A stretch of DNA of 64,000 nt, taken from NCBI GenBank assembly GCA_039707655.1, contig CM077675.1, positions 418,995,162-419,059,161 of the forward strand, in the 5' to 3' direction. The translations under genes and the position numbers were made by a program. Below, in pieces: positions 33,081-44,444 of the stretch. Under the pieces are notes generated by a model. The model was not told the origin of the DNA. It saw only the letters and a list, made by a program, of their open reading frames with translations, and did not search any database. The first letter of the stretch is position 1. Each line of letters begins with the position of its first letter. This DNA comes from Elymus sibiricus. Lineage: Eukaryota > Streptophyta > Magnoliopsida > Poales > Poaceae.

Positions 33081-34121
33081 AAATAAATTAGCTGTAAACT
33101 TTGTTATTAAGATTAATTAGTGGTTAAATAACTAATTGTTAATTAGTCTATTAGTCGATGACATGAGGGTCCCACCTCTGTTAAACCTGTTTTAGCACTT
33201 AGTTAAAATGACAGTCACAGACAGGTGGCCCCCCGGCCCCCTTTGCCCAGTCAAGAGCTGACTGTTGACTGCTGACTCAGCAGTCAACAGGGGCCCACTG
33301 TCAGCTCCTGTTGCACCCTCTGGGTACACTCTCTGTGTACCCATAGCTTTTTGCCCCTTTTATTTTTCGAATTAATATTAATTCTGTAATTTCAGAAATT
33401 AATTAAAACTTTAAAAATTAATATTAAAAAATCCGTAACTCGGATGAAAATATTTTGTACATGAAAGTTGTCCAGAAAAATCCCACGAATCCGAATACGC
33501 AGTTTGTTCGTCTGTCACGCGCTCCTATCATAACGAACATGGAACTTTTCCTTCGTTTTCAGCTGTCCGATAGTGGCCCGAGACCCGGAAAATATCGTCA
33601 GATATTTTTCCGATCCGTCCGCGACATGTACTACTGCGTTAGGCATGCCTAGCTCTGCATATTGCCATGTCATGCACCGTGTTGCATATGTCTGCATTAT
33701 ATTTATTGTTTCTCCCCCCTCTTCTTACCGGTAGACCCCGAGACTGACGCTGCTACCGTGTACGACTACACCGTTGACGACCAGGCCTTTGCAGCAGAGC
33801 AGCAAGGCAAGCAAACCCCTTTGAGCATTCCGATATCGCCCAATTCTTTCCCTCTCATTCTTGCATTAGATTTTGCTACTGTATTAGCTAGCTCCTATTT
33901 TGATGCATAGCCTGCTTTTGATAAACTGCTACTATACCTGTTGTTATATCAACTGCTTAGTATATGTTGATCAATGAATCCCCTGTGACCCCCTTAGTCC
34001 CAGTTGCCCTTGCTTCTTCATCGACGACTCGAAGACTCGGTCAACCGACCGACAAGCCATGCCCGTCACATTCACCGCACACCCCTTAGTTGTACGACTC
34101 TGCAGAGCTACTATCGAGTAC

Positions 34122-34325
34122 CGAGGGTGACACCTCGTGAAGTACTCATGATGCTAACTCTGTAGTGCAGCTAGTCGGTCGTGGTTATCGAGGGTGATTC
34201 CTCCTTCACCACTCCCGACGACGACTCTGTCGTGCAACCCCTCAAGCGCAGACCATCGAGGGTGAATCCTCTCTGGTCACCTTGACGGTTACATTGAGTG
34301 GGATCCATCGAGGGTGATTCCTCGG
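34122..34325 (+). repeat. Four dispersed copies of CGAGGGTGA(tt)CCTC
   Basis: cgagggtga followed by cacctc, ttcctc, atcctc and ttcctc occurs at about 34122, 34189, 34257 and 34309, spaced 67, 68 and 52 bp. The units share further words (tctg(t)agtgcagct, tcatc). Confidence 0.75.
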
Positions 34326-34372
34326 TTTTCCCCTTGGTGTTACAGACACACGGTTACATTTACTTTACTATT

Positions 34373-34430
34373 GATACATGATGAGGTCAGGATGACCGGA
34401 GGATACATGATGAGGTCAGGACGACCGAAG
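34373..34430 (+). repeat. Direct repeat of 27 bp
   Basis: gatacatgatgaggtcagga followed by (t/c)gaccg(g/a)agg appears twice in a row. Confidence 0.85.
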
Positions 34431-35150
34431 GGTGTTGGTGTAATACGACGGGGCGTGGCCGGGCATTCTTGGCCCTTGCCACAAGACCTCGAGACGGGGC
34501 GACGGGACCACATATCGTGTATCGCGCTCGTCACCGCAATTAATAAAATGCTAATGGTTTGGGTATTTGATCTGAGTTGGTCATTTGACCTTTTCGCACT
34601 AACCTTCACGTGGGAGAAGTTATGGGTACTCGGCGTCGTTGTATCAGCCGAAGCTCTTCGGACGTCAGCAATGGAGAGGCGCGCGCCCGGGTGGCCCGCG
34701 TAAAGCACCGTCTTGTATTAAGAGGTGCCAGGACTGACACCGGCCGCCCACGCATCGTGCAGGAGCGAAAAGGGTGAGTGGGCCCATGACCCCTGCGCGC
34801 TTCGAATTTAGACCGGCGGGCTGGCCTCTCTGTTGAGCCTAGGTAGGGCGACGACGTGTTGATCTTCGAGGCTGGGCATGACCCAGGAAAGTGTGTCCGG
34901 CCAAAGGTGATCAAGCGTGATGGAAAACGTGGTGCACCCCTGCAGCGATGAAATTAACTATTCGAATAGCCGTGTCCACGGTAACAGGACGACTTGGAGT
35001 TGTATCCCGAGCTAATATAACTAAAAGTGATGACTTGAAATAAAATGTTGGCTCCGAGGTTGCTTTCTCGCGGGAGTCGAGGAAGAATCTCTGGGCGTGG
35101 ATACTTAATAAAATTTGCTACAATAATAGTGCTATATATGAGATACCAGT

Positions 35151-35621
35151 TGAGGGAGTCCTGGTTTAAGGGGTCCTCGGGAGGACGACCTATTGCTTAT
35201 GGGCCGGACTGTATGGGCCACTTGCCGAATACTAGATGGATTGAAGACCCTGTCTCCAGGAAGGAAGCTTCGAGCATCGTGGCTTGTCCTCCATGTTTGG
35301 AGTAGTGAATAGGCATGTTTATCCCTTCGACGTGTAACCGACCATGTGTAAACCCTAGGTACCCTCGGCGTCTATATAAGCCAGAGGGTTTTAGGTTGTA
35401 GGCCAACAGAACTCATCTAGGGTTTTAGTCATACGATCTCGTGGTAGATCAACTTTGTAATCCTCATACTATCAATATAATCAAGCAGGACGTAGGGTAT
35501 TACCTCCATAGGAGGGCCCGAACCTGGGTAAAACCTTGTCCCCTTCGTCTCTTGTTACCATTGATCCAAGTCTCACAGCTCGGGACCCCCTACCCGAGAT
35601 CCGCCGGTTTTGACACCCACA
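35151..35621 (+). repeat. 5' LTR of the Gypsy-like element
   Basis: 471 bp. A TATA-like ctatataagcc lies at about 35371-35382 and an R/U5-like region follows. The putative primer-binding site ttggtgctttcattgagag directly follows. Confidence 0.9.
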
Positions 35622-35667
35622 TTGGTGCTTTCATTGAGAGTTCCGCTGTGAACACCAGAAGGAATCG

Positions 35668-36957
35668 ATGGCTCGCCTTGTCATCAACGAAGAGGTCCGC
35701 AATACGGGCACTTTTGTCCCCGGACAGATCTTCGCTTTCGGCAGCATTGTGCTGCACGCCGACCCAACCGGCCATCTAGGCTGTGTCGGGAGTTTCGCCC
35801 CTGATCAAGAGGTCAGATTCGGGAACTTAGAGTTCTCCGTAGACTCTCGGGGCGATCTATCGCTAACCGGGCTCGCAGTCTCGCCTGCCACGCCCGAAGA
35901 CTCTGAAGCTTTAATCTCAGATCCATCCTTCGGCCCCGCCCACGGGATCTACCCTGGCGAGGGCCCGACTCCCAGCCTGGACCCGGTCATAGTGCCAGAT
36001 GTCCGGACATCTGTTCTCGCCGAACACTCTCCCTGTGCGGATGCATCGGAAGTTCGCTCCGGAAGCTCTGGGCAGACCGATCTGATCGAGCTCTCGATAC
36101 TCAACGAGGCTCTAGATCGGATCTCGTCGATGAAGATTACCGACGACCCAACCCCGATCTGTGCTCGAATCGGGCTGGGGACGGGTCAGGACGAATTTTT
36201 TGTCCCACCCACCACCCACTTAGTAGCCACTGTCGAGGATTTAACCGACATGTTGGACTACGCCTCTGAAGAGGCAGATCCCATGGACGATGAGGATCAC
36301 GCCCTCACCCCCGTTAACACCGGGCGATGGACTGCCACCTCCACGTACGACGTCTACATGGTGGACACTCCAAGAAACAAGGGCGACAAATCGGATGACG
36401 CGCCATCAAGGCGCCGAAAGCCGCATAAACGGTCAAAAGGAAAAAAGGGAAGAAAAGCTACCGATGGCACCGGGGACGGAGATACCCCGGAAGACCTCGG
36501 TGATCCCGAAAATCCCGAACACCCGTTAGAGGGTCAGGAGAGGCCCGAAGACCGTCGCAACCCCGATGATCCTGATGATCCCGAGGATGCCGACTACCTC
36601 CGCTCTATCGAGGGGGAGGACAATGCGGAAGCCGATGACTTCGCCATCCCCGACAATCCTGCTGACCAGGAACTGTTCAGGCAACAACTCATATCCACGG
36701 CCCGCAGCCTGAAAGCAAAAGAACGGCAGCTCAAAGCCGAACAAGACGACCTCAACGACCGATGGACGAGAGTCCTCTCAGCTGAGGAAGGATACGGCAC
36801 CGGTCTATCGGACCAACCCAGGAGCTATCCACGCAGAAGGCTGCTGCCACAATTCGATGATGAGCTCATTGATACGCCGTCTCCCAAGCATACCCAATAC
36901 GACAAGCCAGACCGCCCTCCTCGAGGACGAGATAGGACGGCTGACAACACCGGCTAG
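35668..36957 (+). pseudogene. gag: Gypsy gag, N-terminal part
   Basis: 429 codons from ATG 35668 (MARLVINEEVRNTG), 46 bp after the LTR. The first half is moderately conserved-looking; residues 240-330 are strongly charged (RRRKPHKRSKGKKGRK, then Asp/Glu/Pro-rich repeats such as PDDPDDPED), followed by a short coiled-coil-like segment (ARSLKAKERQLKAEQDDLNDRW). It ends at TAG 36955-36957. The next Gag segment (capsid core) begins at 37219, so the stop probably interrupts one longer Gag; another TAG follows in the same frame at 36997-36999. Confidence 0.75.
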
Positions 36958-37218
36958 ATACCCCGAAGACGGGGAAAAGAGCCACTAGAGCCCGGTGACA
37001 GGTTCCACCTGCGACACGACCTGGACGATAGAGCAGGTCGTACGCGTTCCATCTACGGATCCAGAGGATACTCACCCGATAAACGGGAAGGGTACCGGCC
37101 CTGGCTCGACCGCAATAATGAAGGTCGGGAACGGAACCGGACCAGAGCAGACGCCGATCACCGGCGCGACATAGCTCGGGTCCGAAGCGCTGCACACCCA
37201 CTGTGTTTTACGGATGAG

Positions 37219-38150
37219 GTGATGCGGCATCAGTTCCCGGAAGGGTTTAAACCCGTAAACATAGAACAATATGATGGGACAACTGACCCAATCGTATGGA
37301 TCGAGGATTTCCTCCTCCACATCCACATGGCACGAGGAGACGACCTCCATGCCATCAAGTACCTGCCCCTGAAGCTGAAGGGGCCAGCCCGGCATTGGTT
37401 GAATAGCCTCCCCGAAAACTCAATTGGGTGCTGGGAGGACCTGGAAGACGCATTCCGATCTAACTTCCAGGGCACTTATGTTCGGCCGCCGGACTCCTCC
37501 GACCTGAGCAACGTCATCCAGAAGCCAGGAGAATCTGCGCGACTATTCTGGAATCGATTCTTGACCAAGAAAAACCAGATAGTTGACTGCCCTGACGCCG
37601 AAGCAATAGCCTCCTTCAGGCATAACATTCAGGACGAGTGGCTGGCTTGCCAGCTCGGCCAGGATAAACCAAGGACAATGTCCGCCCTCACATCACTCAT
37701 GACTCGCTTTTGCGCGGGCGAGGATAACTAGCTAGCTAGACGTAGCCACAACCCCGAAGACCCGGAACCTCCGAAGTTCGGGATGGAAACGGAAAACCGA
37801 AGCGCAACAAGAGCAAGCGCCGGCACAACAATATTGATGCCGATGACACGGCCGTTAACGCCGGTTTCCGCAACTCCCGTCCTGGGCAGCGGAAGAAGCC
37901 TCCTAAAGGCAATCACGACGGATCCACCCCGCTGGATAAGATCATGGAGAGGCCCTGCCAGATCCATGGGACTCAAGAGAAGCCCGCCAACCATACCAAC
38001 CGTAACTGTTGGGTGTTTAAACAGACCGGCAAGCTCGCATCTGAGGACCAAGGCAAGAGCCCACGCAGCGAGGACGAGGATGAACCCCGTGGTCCGATCG
38101 GTGGCGGACAAAAGAAATTTCCTCCAGAGGTAAAAACAGTAAACATGATA
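37219..38150 (+). pseudogene. gag: Gypsy gag, capsid core and zinc-knuckle-like region
   Basis: 37219-37731 encodes the retrotransposon Gag core (PF03732-type): YDGTTDPIVWIEDFLLHI, ARHWLNSLPENSIGCWEDLE, ESARLFWNRFLTKKNQI. TAG at 37729-37731 cuts it where the sequence continues with basic residues, as from a TGG codon. A shifted frame around 37944-38153 holds CQIHGTQEKPANHTNRNCWVFKQ-like spacing, a Cys/His zinc-knuckle-like motif usual in this family, and ends in VKTVNMI. The Gag is therefore broken by at least two stops and a frame change. Confidence 0.8.
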
Positions 38151-38848
38151 TAACCAAAAAGGAGACGAAGCGCGCCCTTCGTGACGTCTACGCCATAGAG
38201 CCTGTAGCCCCGAAGTATAACCCATGGTCGGCATACCCGATCACCTTCGATCGACGTGACCATCCGACCAGTATCCGTCATGGGGGTTTGGCCTCACTCG
38301 TCCTAGACCCGATCATAGACGGGTACCACCTCACTAAAGTCCTAATGGACGGTGGAAGTAGCCTCAATCTGATTTACTCAGATACGGTGAAAAAGATGGG
38401 CATAGATCCGTCAAGGATCAAGCCCAGTAACACTACCTTCAAAGGAGTGATACCAGGCGTTGAAGCCCGGTGCACAGGCTCTGTAAGCCTGGAAGTAGTG
38501 TTCGGCTCGCCTCATAACTTTCGAAGCGAGGACTTGATCTTCGACATCGAACCTTTCCGCAGCGGCTATCACGCCCTGCTCGGCTGTACAACGTTCGCTC
38601 GCTTTAACGCCGTCCCGCACTACGCATACCTCAAGCTCAAGATGCCCGGCCCTAGGGGGGTCATTACAGTTAATGGCAACACAGAGCGCTCCCTCCGAAC
38701 TGAGGAACATGCGTTGGCCCTGGTGGCCGAATTCCATTACACCGATGATTGGCAAGTGCCGACATCTGCCGTAAAGGCACCCAAGGCTGGGAAGCGAGCT
38801 CGGCCTCAACCCGAAGTACCAGAACCTTCCTCTCCCCATAAATAGGGA
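38151..38848 (+). pseudogene. pro: Gypsy aspartic protease
   Basis: The continuous frame 38288-38845 begins MASLVLDPIIDGYHLTKV and contains the retropepsin-like active site LMDGGSSLNLIY (residues about 20-31; DGG rather than DTG) and the second conserved region YHALLGCTTFARFNAVPHYAYLKLKMPG. It ends in a TAG after SSPHK; no reverse transcriptase follows. Upstream, 38160-38287 encodes the usual linker (KRALRDVYAIEP, ITFDRRDHP) in a different frame from the Gag end. Confidence 0.82.
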
Positions 38849-38849
38849 C

Positions 38850-40108
38850 TCGCCCCCCATCGCACGGCCCTAGAACCGGCAAAGTATGTGCCAAAGAGGC
38901 ACAACTTCGCGCTCAAAATTCCATGGGCAGCGGTGGGGGAAAAACTATTAAAGGATAGGTGTTCGGCTTGACTGAACTATTACCGTCAACACGTCTTCGG
39001 ACATACCACAGGTACCATAAAGTGCCTGCTCAGGCGTCAAGCTCATCCATACCTCGGCGACTTCTCAAGACTTTTTCTTCAAGGTCCGTTCGCCGAACAA
39101 GCAAAGCCCATAAAGGCATGCACCTCCTTAGGTGACGCAGGAGCGGATAAGCGACAGGGCACATCAAGGATGTCCGGTCATCCATCGAAGGCCCTTGGTA
39201 CAACCCCTCCTATAAAGTTTATATTTCATTTATCAAATACCTGTAAACAGTTGCATCAGCAATTTGAATAAATAAGAGTTGTTGAGTAAAATACAGATAT
39301 ATCATACATTATCTCTTTGCTGTCCCTTTTCGAAACACTCCCTATTTTCTCCCTTTTCCCGCGAACCTGTTTGGTATACTTTACGATGCAACCGGCTAAT
39401 AGACCGGGGGCTCGACCTTAAAAATCGCCCTAATCACAACTGATTTAGTGTTTGGCGTCTTAGAATTCCGCTTTATATGCATTGGTTCCGAACTATGTCT
39501 TGGGTCAATAGTTGGGTTGCCTGGCTCCTATGCTTGCCCCTTTATGTTCCGCTCGTTCGGCTAAAAGGGCAAAGGGAGCACCGCTGCGATTGTGCTTCCG
39601 GCTAGTCTGGTCAAGCGCCTCAGCGGAGAAAGCCGAAAACTGACTGTCATGGTATGCGAGAACCGGTCTGCGAATCCGAGCTTAACTAAATCTCATCAGA
39701 GGTTATTCCGTGTCATACGATGGGTTTGGTGTTAGTACAAACCAGGTGATATAGGCTTTGGCCGCTGTTCATCCGAACATCACAAACACCTGGGGGCTAG
39801 TCATCAGCCCCCGCACTCCTTTCTCGCGCCCCTACGGCTAAGTGAAAGCAATAAAGCATTATGGTCTGATTGCCTTGTCCGCCTCACACTACCGCCTTCG
39901 GGTACCGATAGCTCGGCTAAGGCTCATAGTGCGATTGGAAGAGACACCTCACGTAGTATCTACGTGGGGGCTGAAGCCGACGACTCGCAGCTTTCAGTTT
40001 CAACGGCCACACAGGAGTTATAAAGGATGCAAAACATGAAAGACATGATAAACCATGCAGCTTTAATATAAACACGTTAAAAGGTCTTCGGACATATTAC
40101 ATAAGCGT
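38850..40108. other. Non-coding interior of the Gypsy-like element
   Basis: This is where reverse transcriptase would be expected in a full Gypsy element, but I see no RT, RNase H or integrase motif in six frames. A perfect 7-bp hairpin GGGGGCT/AGCCCCC lies at 39792-39812. The region lies between the sense protease and the 3' end of the antisense gene. Confidence 0.6.
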
Positions 40109-43100
40109 TTACTCATACACATTTTCTCTCGAACATTGCGCCTCTATTGCCCGAGCACCCTCCATTACTCGGGAGAAGTACAGCTCGGGGCGCCTATGCT
40201 CTTTCCCAGGCGGCGGAGGAGCGGTGGCTATCTTCATTGGATCCAGCCCCGGCCAGTGCACCTTGGCCTTCGCAAAGGTTATCCGAGCTCCCTCAATGCA
40301 GGAGGACCACCTTAGCGCGTCGATCCGGGGCGAGGCGTCGCTCAGCTTCTGCACCAGGCTGAAGTAGCTGCCCGGCAGTGGCTCGTTGGGCCATAGCCGG
40401 ATGCAGAGATCCTTCATGGCCGGCTCCGCCATCCGGTGTAGCTCCATCAGCTGCTTCAGCTGCTCAACAAGGAGAGGAGAGTGCTCGGGGGCTTCGAACT
40501 GCGCCGAGAATAGACGAGCTTCATCTCCTTCTCCCCGCGAACCGAAGAACTGGTTCGCGTCCGATGTGCTCTTCTGGAGGTCCGAGCAGGCGCCTGAGGA
40601 ACGCCATACTTGGGTGAGCAATTTGAACTTGCTATCCCCGAAGATACACTGCAATAAATATGGCTTACCATCCAGGATAGCCTTGGCCTGGCCGATTTCC
40701 TCTTCATAGGACCGCCTACCCACCCGCTCCTTTTGGAGATCGGTTTTGAGGGTGGATAGTTCGGTGGCCTGCTCCTTGCTTTTCCGCTTAAGGTCCTCGC
40801 ACTTTTGGCCTGCGTCCTTGAGCTCTTGTTGGATTTCTTCCACCCGAGCTTCATGCTTATCGCTAGTGACTCTCAGGGCGGACAGTGCGGTAGCCGCTTC
40901 TTGGGCCGCCGCCTTCTCAATCGAAGCTTCCTGCTTCGCTTTCTCAAGCTCGGCCTTCAGCTTCTCAATCTCCTTCGCCGAGGCTGCGCAAACGTTAAAC
41001 ATATCAACAAAAATATACTGCGTTAACAGTACCGTAATGAAGAGTTTTGAATACTCTCATTCGGCTTACATTGCGCCTCGTCGAATCTTTTGTTCAGAGC
41101 GTCAAGCTCGTCTTCGGAGCTTTTGAGCTTTCGATTTAGCTCGTCCAGCTCGGCAGCGTTAGCAGCCGCCGCTGTAGACAAAGCCTGTAACAAACAAAAC
41201 CATATCCAATTATATGGGTTCAAAGCTTCTGAAATATCGCAAATATGATCTTGTGTCCGGTCCCTTTATGGAATGTTAGGACATTCCGAACACATACTGT
41301 CTTGTTCATAGTTCGGACAACGATCTATTATTGACCCCTAGGCAAGTTTTTCCAAACTCACCTAGGGCTCGGGGGCTGTCATGTATATAATGATAACACA
41401 AGGATATTAATATTTCACAAAATAGAGCATTACATGGCTTACCTGGAAGCCCGTCAGGAGACCATTGAAGGCCTCCTTCAGTCCGCTGTCTACGGACTGA
41501 ATGCTCTGCAATACCGCACCCATAAGGGTGCGGTGCTCCCTGGAGATGGAGGCGCTTGACAGAGCCTCCCCCATGGCCGGCCACCCATTGGTCGGTGGCG
41601 CCAGTGGGGATCGGTTGGCCCGATCTCCAATCGGAGATTGAACCGGTGCCTCTGGAGGCATGGTGCGCTCCGGAGACCGCCTTGGAGGTGACTGGACATC
41701 TTCTCGTCCGGTCTTCTCAGTATCCGGGAGGGGCCTCTCTCCCGGGTCTTCGGCGGCCGAGGTGTTGGCCTCGGCCATGACGTTATCACCCCCACCCCCT
41801 AGTGTCTGGCTCCAAAGGAGCCTGTTGGGAGGACACCTCCGCGGCATCCTTCGCGGCGCCCGGAGGAGAGGGGTGCGACGCGGTCCCGCTCTCCGCTAGC
41901 TCGGCGGGCAGGGTCTCCCCGTCTGAAACTTGATCGGTGGGGAGGACTTGTGGTGGGCTGCAGATCAATAAGCGTTCACATGTTAATAGTATTCGAAACT
42001 TAACACTAATATCTCGGAAAGATCTGCAGATCTGTACCTTCGAGGTGGGGGCTTGATCCTGAGGTTCCTTCGCGGAACCCTCTCGAAGTCCTCGGACTCA
42101 GTATCCGAGTCCGAGCTGTCGTCGGACGGGACCACCTGTGTCCGACGCGCTTTCTTCGGGGCGGGAGGATCTAAGTCCTCCGAGGCGTCCGATGACGCCG
42201 CCCTCTTCCCTTTGAGGGGGGAATCGCCTCCCTCCTCACCCTCATGCTCCTTCTTTTGATTCGAGGAGGCATGGGTTTCTTCGGACACAGCCTCTGGCTG
42301 GTCCCTGTTGCGCAGGCCTGTTCGGCCTGGCTTCTTCTTTTCCTTCTTCTCTGGCGCCTTGTAGGGCGCCACGACGAGCATCTCCGACAGCAGCTGGGAC
42401 CTGGGGTCTTCGGGCTGTGGAGCCGGGCACTTGATGCCCGTAGCCTTGCTCAGCCATTCCTGCGAATGTGATCGGAAAGCGCTTAGTTTTTCTTCGGGAA
42501 GATAAAAGCCGATCTAATAGAACTATATCATACCTCGGAAGGGAGCTTATCGGCACGTAAGCCCTGGTCCTCCTTCTTGGCCGGCCAATTTTCCTGCGCC
42601 TTGAACAACGCCTTCCACAGTTTCTCCCGTGTGGTTCGGAAGAGCCGACGAATCGTAGGATCGTCGTCAGTCCGATAAGTCCACATGGGAGAGCCCCGGC
42701 GCTGGCAGGGGAGCATGCACCGCCGAAGCATAACCTGGACCACGTTGGTCAGCCCGACTCCCTCCTTGATCATGGAGGCGATGCCCCTCTGCAGGTCATC
42801 TACCTCTGTGTCCGACCCCCAGTCGAGGTCCTTTCGGACCCATGAGGTCAATCTGGCCGGGGGGCCGGACCTGAATTCGGCAGGAACAGTTCCGCCCTCC
42901 TCCCTTGGCTCGGTGATGTAAAACTACTCTTTTTGCCAAGTCTTGATGGTGTCGATGAAGGTGCCGGATGGCCATATTGCACGCGGGAGCTTGCCGATGA
43001 CCGCCCCGCCGCAGTCCGCATGTGCGCTGGCGACACACTTCGGCTTGATGTTGAAGATCTTGAGCCATAGTCCGAAGTGTGGTTCGACTCGCAAGAAAGC

Positions 43101-43403
43101 CTCACAGACAATGATGAAGGCCGATATATGCATGAAAGAGTTCGGCGGGAGGTCGTGGAAGTCGAGGCCGTAGAAGAACATGAGGCCCCTCACGAAGGGG
43201 TGGAGTGGGAAGCTCAGTCCTCGGATGAAGTGAGGGACGAAGACCACCCTCTCGCCTGGTTTGGGGGTAGGGATCACCTGGCCCTCCTCTGCGGCGCGGT
43301 GGAAGATGTTGGCGGGGAGGTACCCGGCCTCCTTGAGGTCCCGGATGTCCTGGTCTGTGACGGAGGAAGCCTCCCACTTGCCGCTAGAGCCTGAGCCGGC
43401 CAT
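40109..43403 (-). pseudogene. Antisense five-exon gene ('putative gypsy type transposon' family) in the Gypsy element
   Basis: Minus-strand exons with GT-AG borders: 43403-42536, 42459-42038, 41957-41443, 41184-41070, 40983-40109. Start MAGSGSSGKWEASSVT; exon 1 has the conserved IRGLSFPLHPFVRGLMFFY and GTFIDTIKTWQ regions typical of plant proteins annotated as putative gypsy type transposon (PF04195-like). Exon 2 is basic/acidic (KKARRTQVV, SDSDTESEDFE). Exons 3-5 contain Pro/Ser-rich sequence, then a long coiled coil (ELDELNRKLKSSEDELDALNK, EIEKLKAELEKAKQE) and a C-terminal domain ending ENVYE. This copy has a TAG at 42926-42924 where tryptophan is expected and a one-base frameshift in a G-run near 41790. 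Function is unknown. Confidence 0.82.
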
Positions 43404-43973
43404 GGCTGAGCTTGGAGAAGGAATGGGTGGAAAACCTAGATCTGGGCTCTGGAGGCTCAGTGGATTGGGGAAGCAGGGGTGCGAATGGGAGTGCGGATAA
43501 GCGTTGGGGTTTTCTTCCCCTTTTATTGGGCTTGTCGCCGTTTAGCCTCCCTTCACTGCGCCGTGAATTCCTCCGCTTCCCAAGATGTGCGCGCCGTTAT
43601 ATGCGCATGATCAAACATATCCCGTGTAAAAAGGAGCACGATCTGTGCATTGATGGATCGTGCTGATGAAAACGACCTCGAACCGCGAATCGAGTCTTTA
43701 CGGCTGGTCTGGTGGTCGTGGTGGGCCGTGACCTTTCATCTGTAAGGTTGTCAGAAAGCACTATTGACTCCCTGACGTTTGGCCTTCAGGGCCGAATTAT
43801 TCCTGATGTTCGGACGATCTATGATCGGAAAAAACTACACGTCGTCGGAGGCCGAGCTAAACTCGGCCGATCACTATTCGGAGGAAGGAACTCGCCTCGC
43901 AAGCCGAAGACTCTGATCATTTGAAGCAGATGGAGCTTAGACCCTTGGCGTTGGAGGCTAGTTCGGGGGCTAC
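43404..43973 (-). promoter_or_regulatory. Upstream region of the antisense gene and 3' end of the element
   Basis: Holds no convincing gene. On the minus strand a TATA-like CAATAAAAG lies at about 43528-43519, some 120 bp before the antisense start codon. On the plus strand a polypurine stretch (gttcgggggctac) precedes the 3' LTR. Confidence 0.4.
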
Positions 43974-44444
43974 TGAGGGAGTCCTGGTTTAAGGGGTCCT
44001 CGGGAGGACGACCTATTGCTTATGGGCCAGACTGTATGGGCCACTTGCCGAATACTAGATGGATTGAAGACCCTGTCTCAAGGAAGGAAGCTTCGAGAAT
44101 CATGGCTTGTCCTCCACGTTTGGAGTAGTGAATAGGCATGTTTATCCCTTTGACGTGTAACCGACCATGTGTATACCCTAGGTACCCTCGGCGTCTATAT
44201 AAGCCAGAGGGTTTTAGGTTGTAGGCCAGAAGAACTCATCTAGGGTTTTAGTCATACGATCTCGTGGTAGATCAACTCTGTAATCCTCATACTATCAAGA
44301 TAATCAAGCAGGACGTAGGGTATTACCTCCATAGGAGGGCCCGAACCTGGGTAAAACCTTGTCCCCTTCGTCTCTTGTTACCATCGATCCAAGTCTCACA
44401 ACTCGGGACCCCCTACCCGAGATCTGCCGGTTTTGACACCGACA
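43974..44444 (+). repeat. 3' LTR of the Gypsy-like element
   Basis: 471 bp, same ends and order as 35151-35621 with about 15 substitutions; followed by the TSD CCAGT. Confidence 0.92.

Larger units (their letters stand above)
35151..44444 (+). mobile_element. Gypsy-like element with gag-protease and an antisense spliced gene, no RT
   Basis: LTRs of 471 bp (35151-35621, 43974-44444) start TGAGGGAGTCCTGG and end in CA, flanked by a perfect 5-bp duplication CCAGT (35146-35150, 44445-44449). By eye the LTRs differ at about 15 positions (about 3%). Sense strand: gag (35668-38150) and protease (to 38845). No reverse transcriptase, RNase H or integrase motif is seen in any frame between 38846 and 43973. 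Instead the minus strand carries a five-exon gene (40109-43403). The element therefore needs a partner for replication. Related LTRs are abundant in wheat; antisense extra ORFs have been described in some plant Gypsy elements. Confidence 0.92.

Noticed and set aside
38850..43973. Reverse transcriptase or integrase in the Gypsy-like element
   Set aside because: I looked for YxDD boxes, RNase H and HHCC/DDE motifs in six frames and found none.
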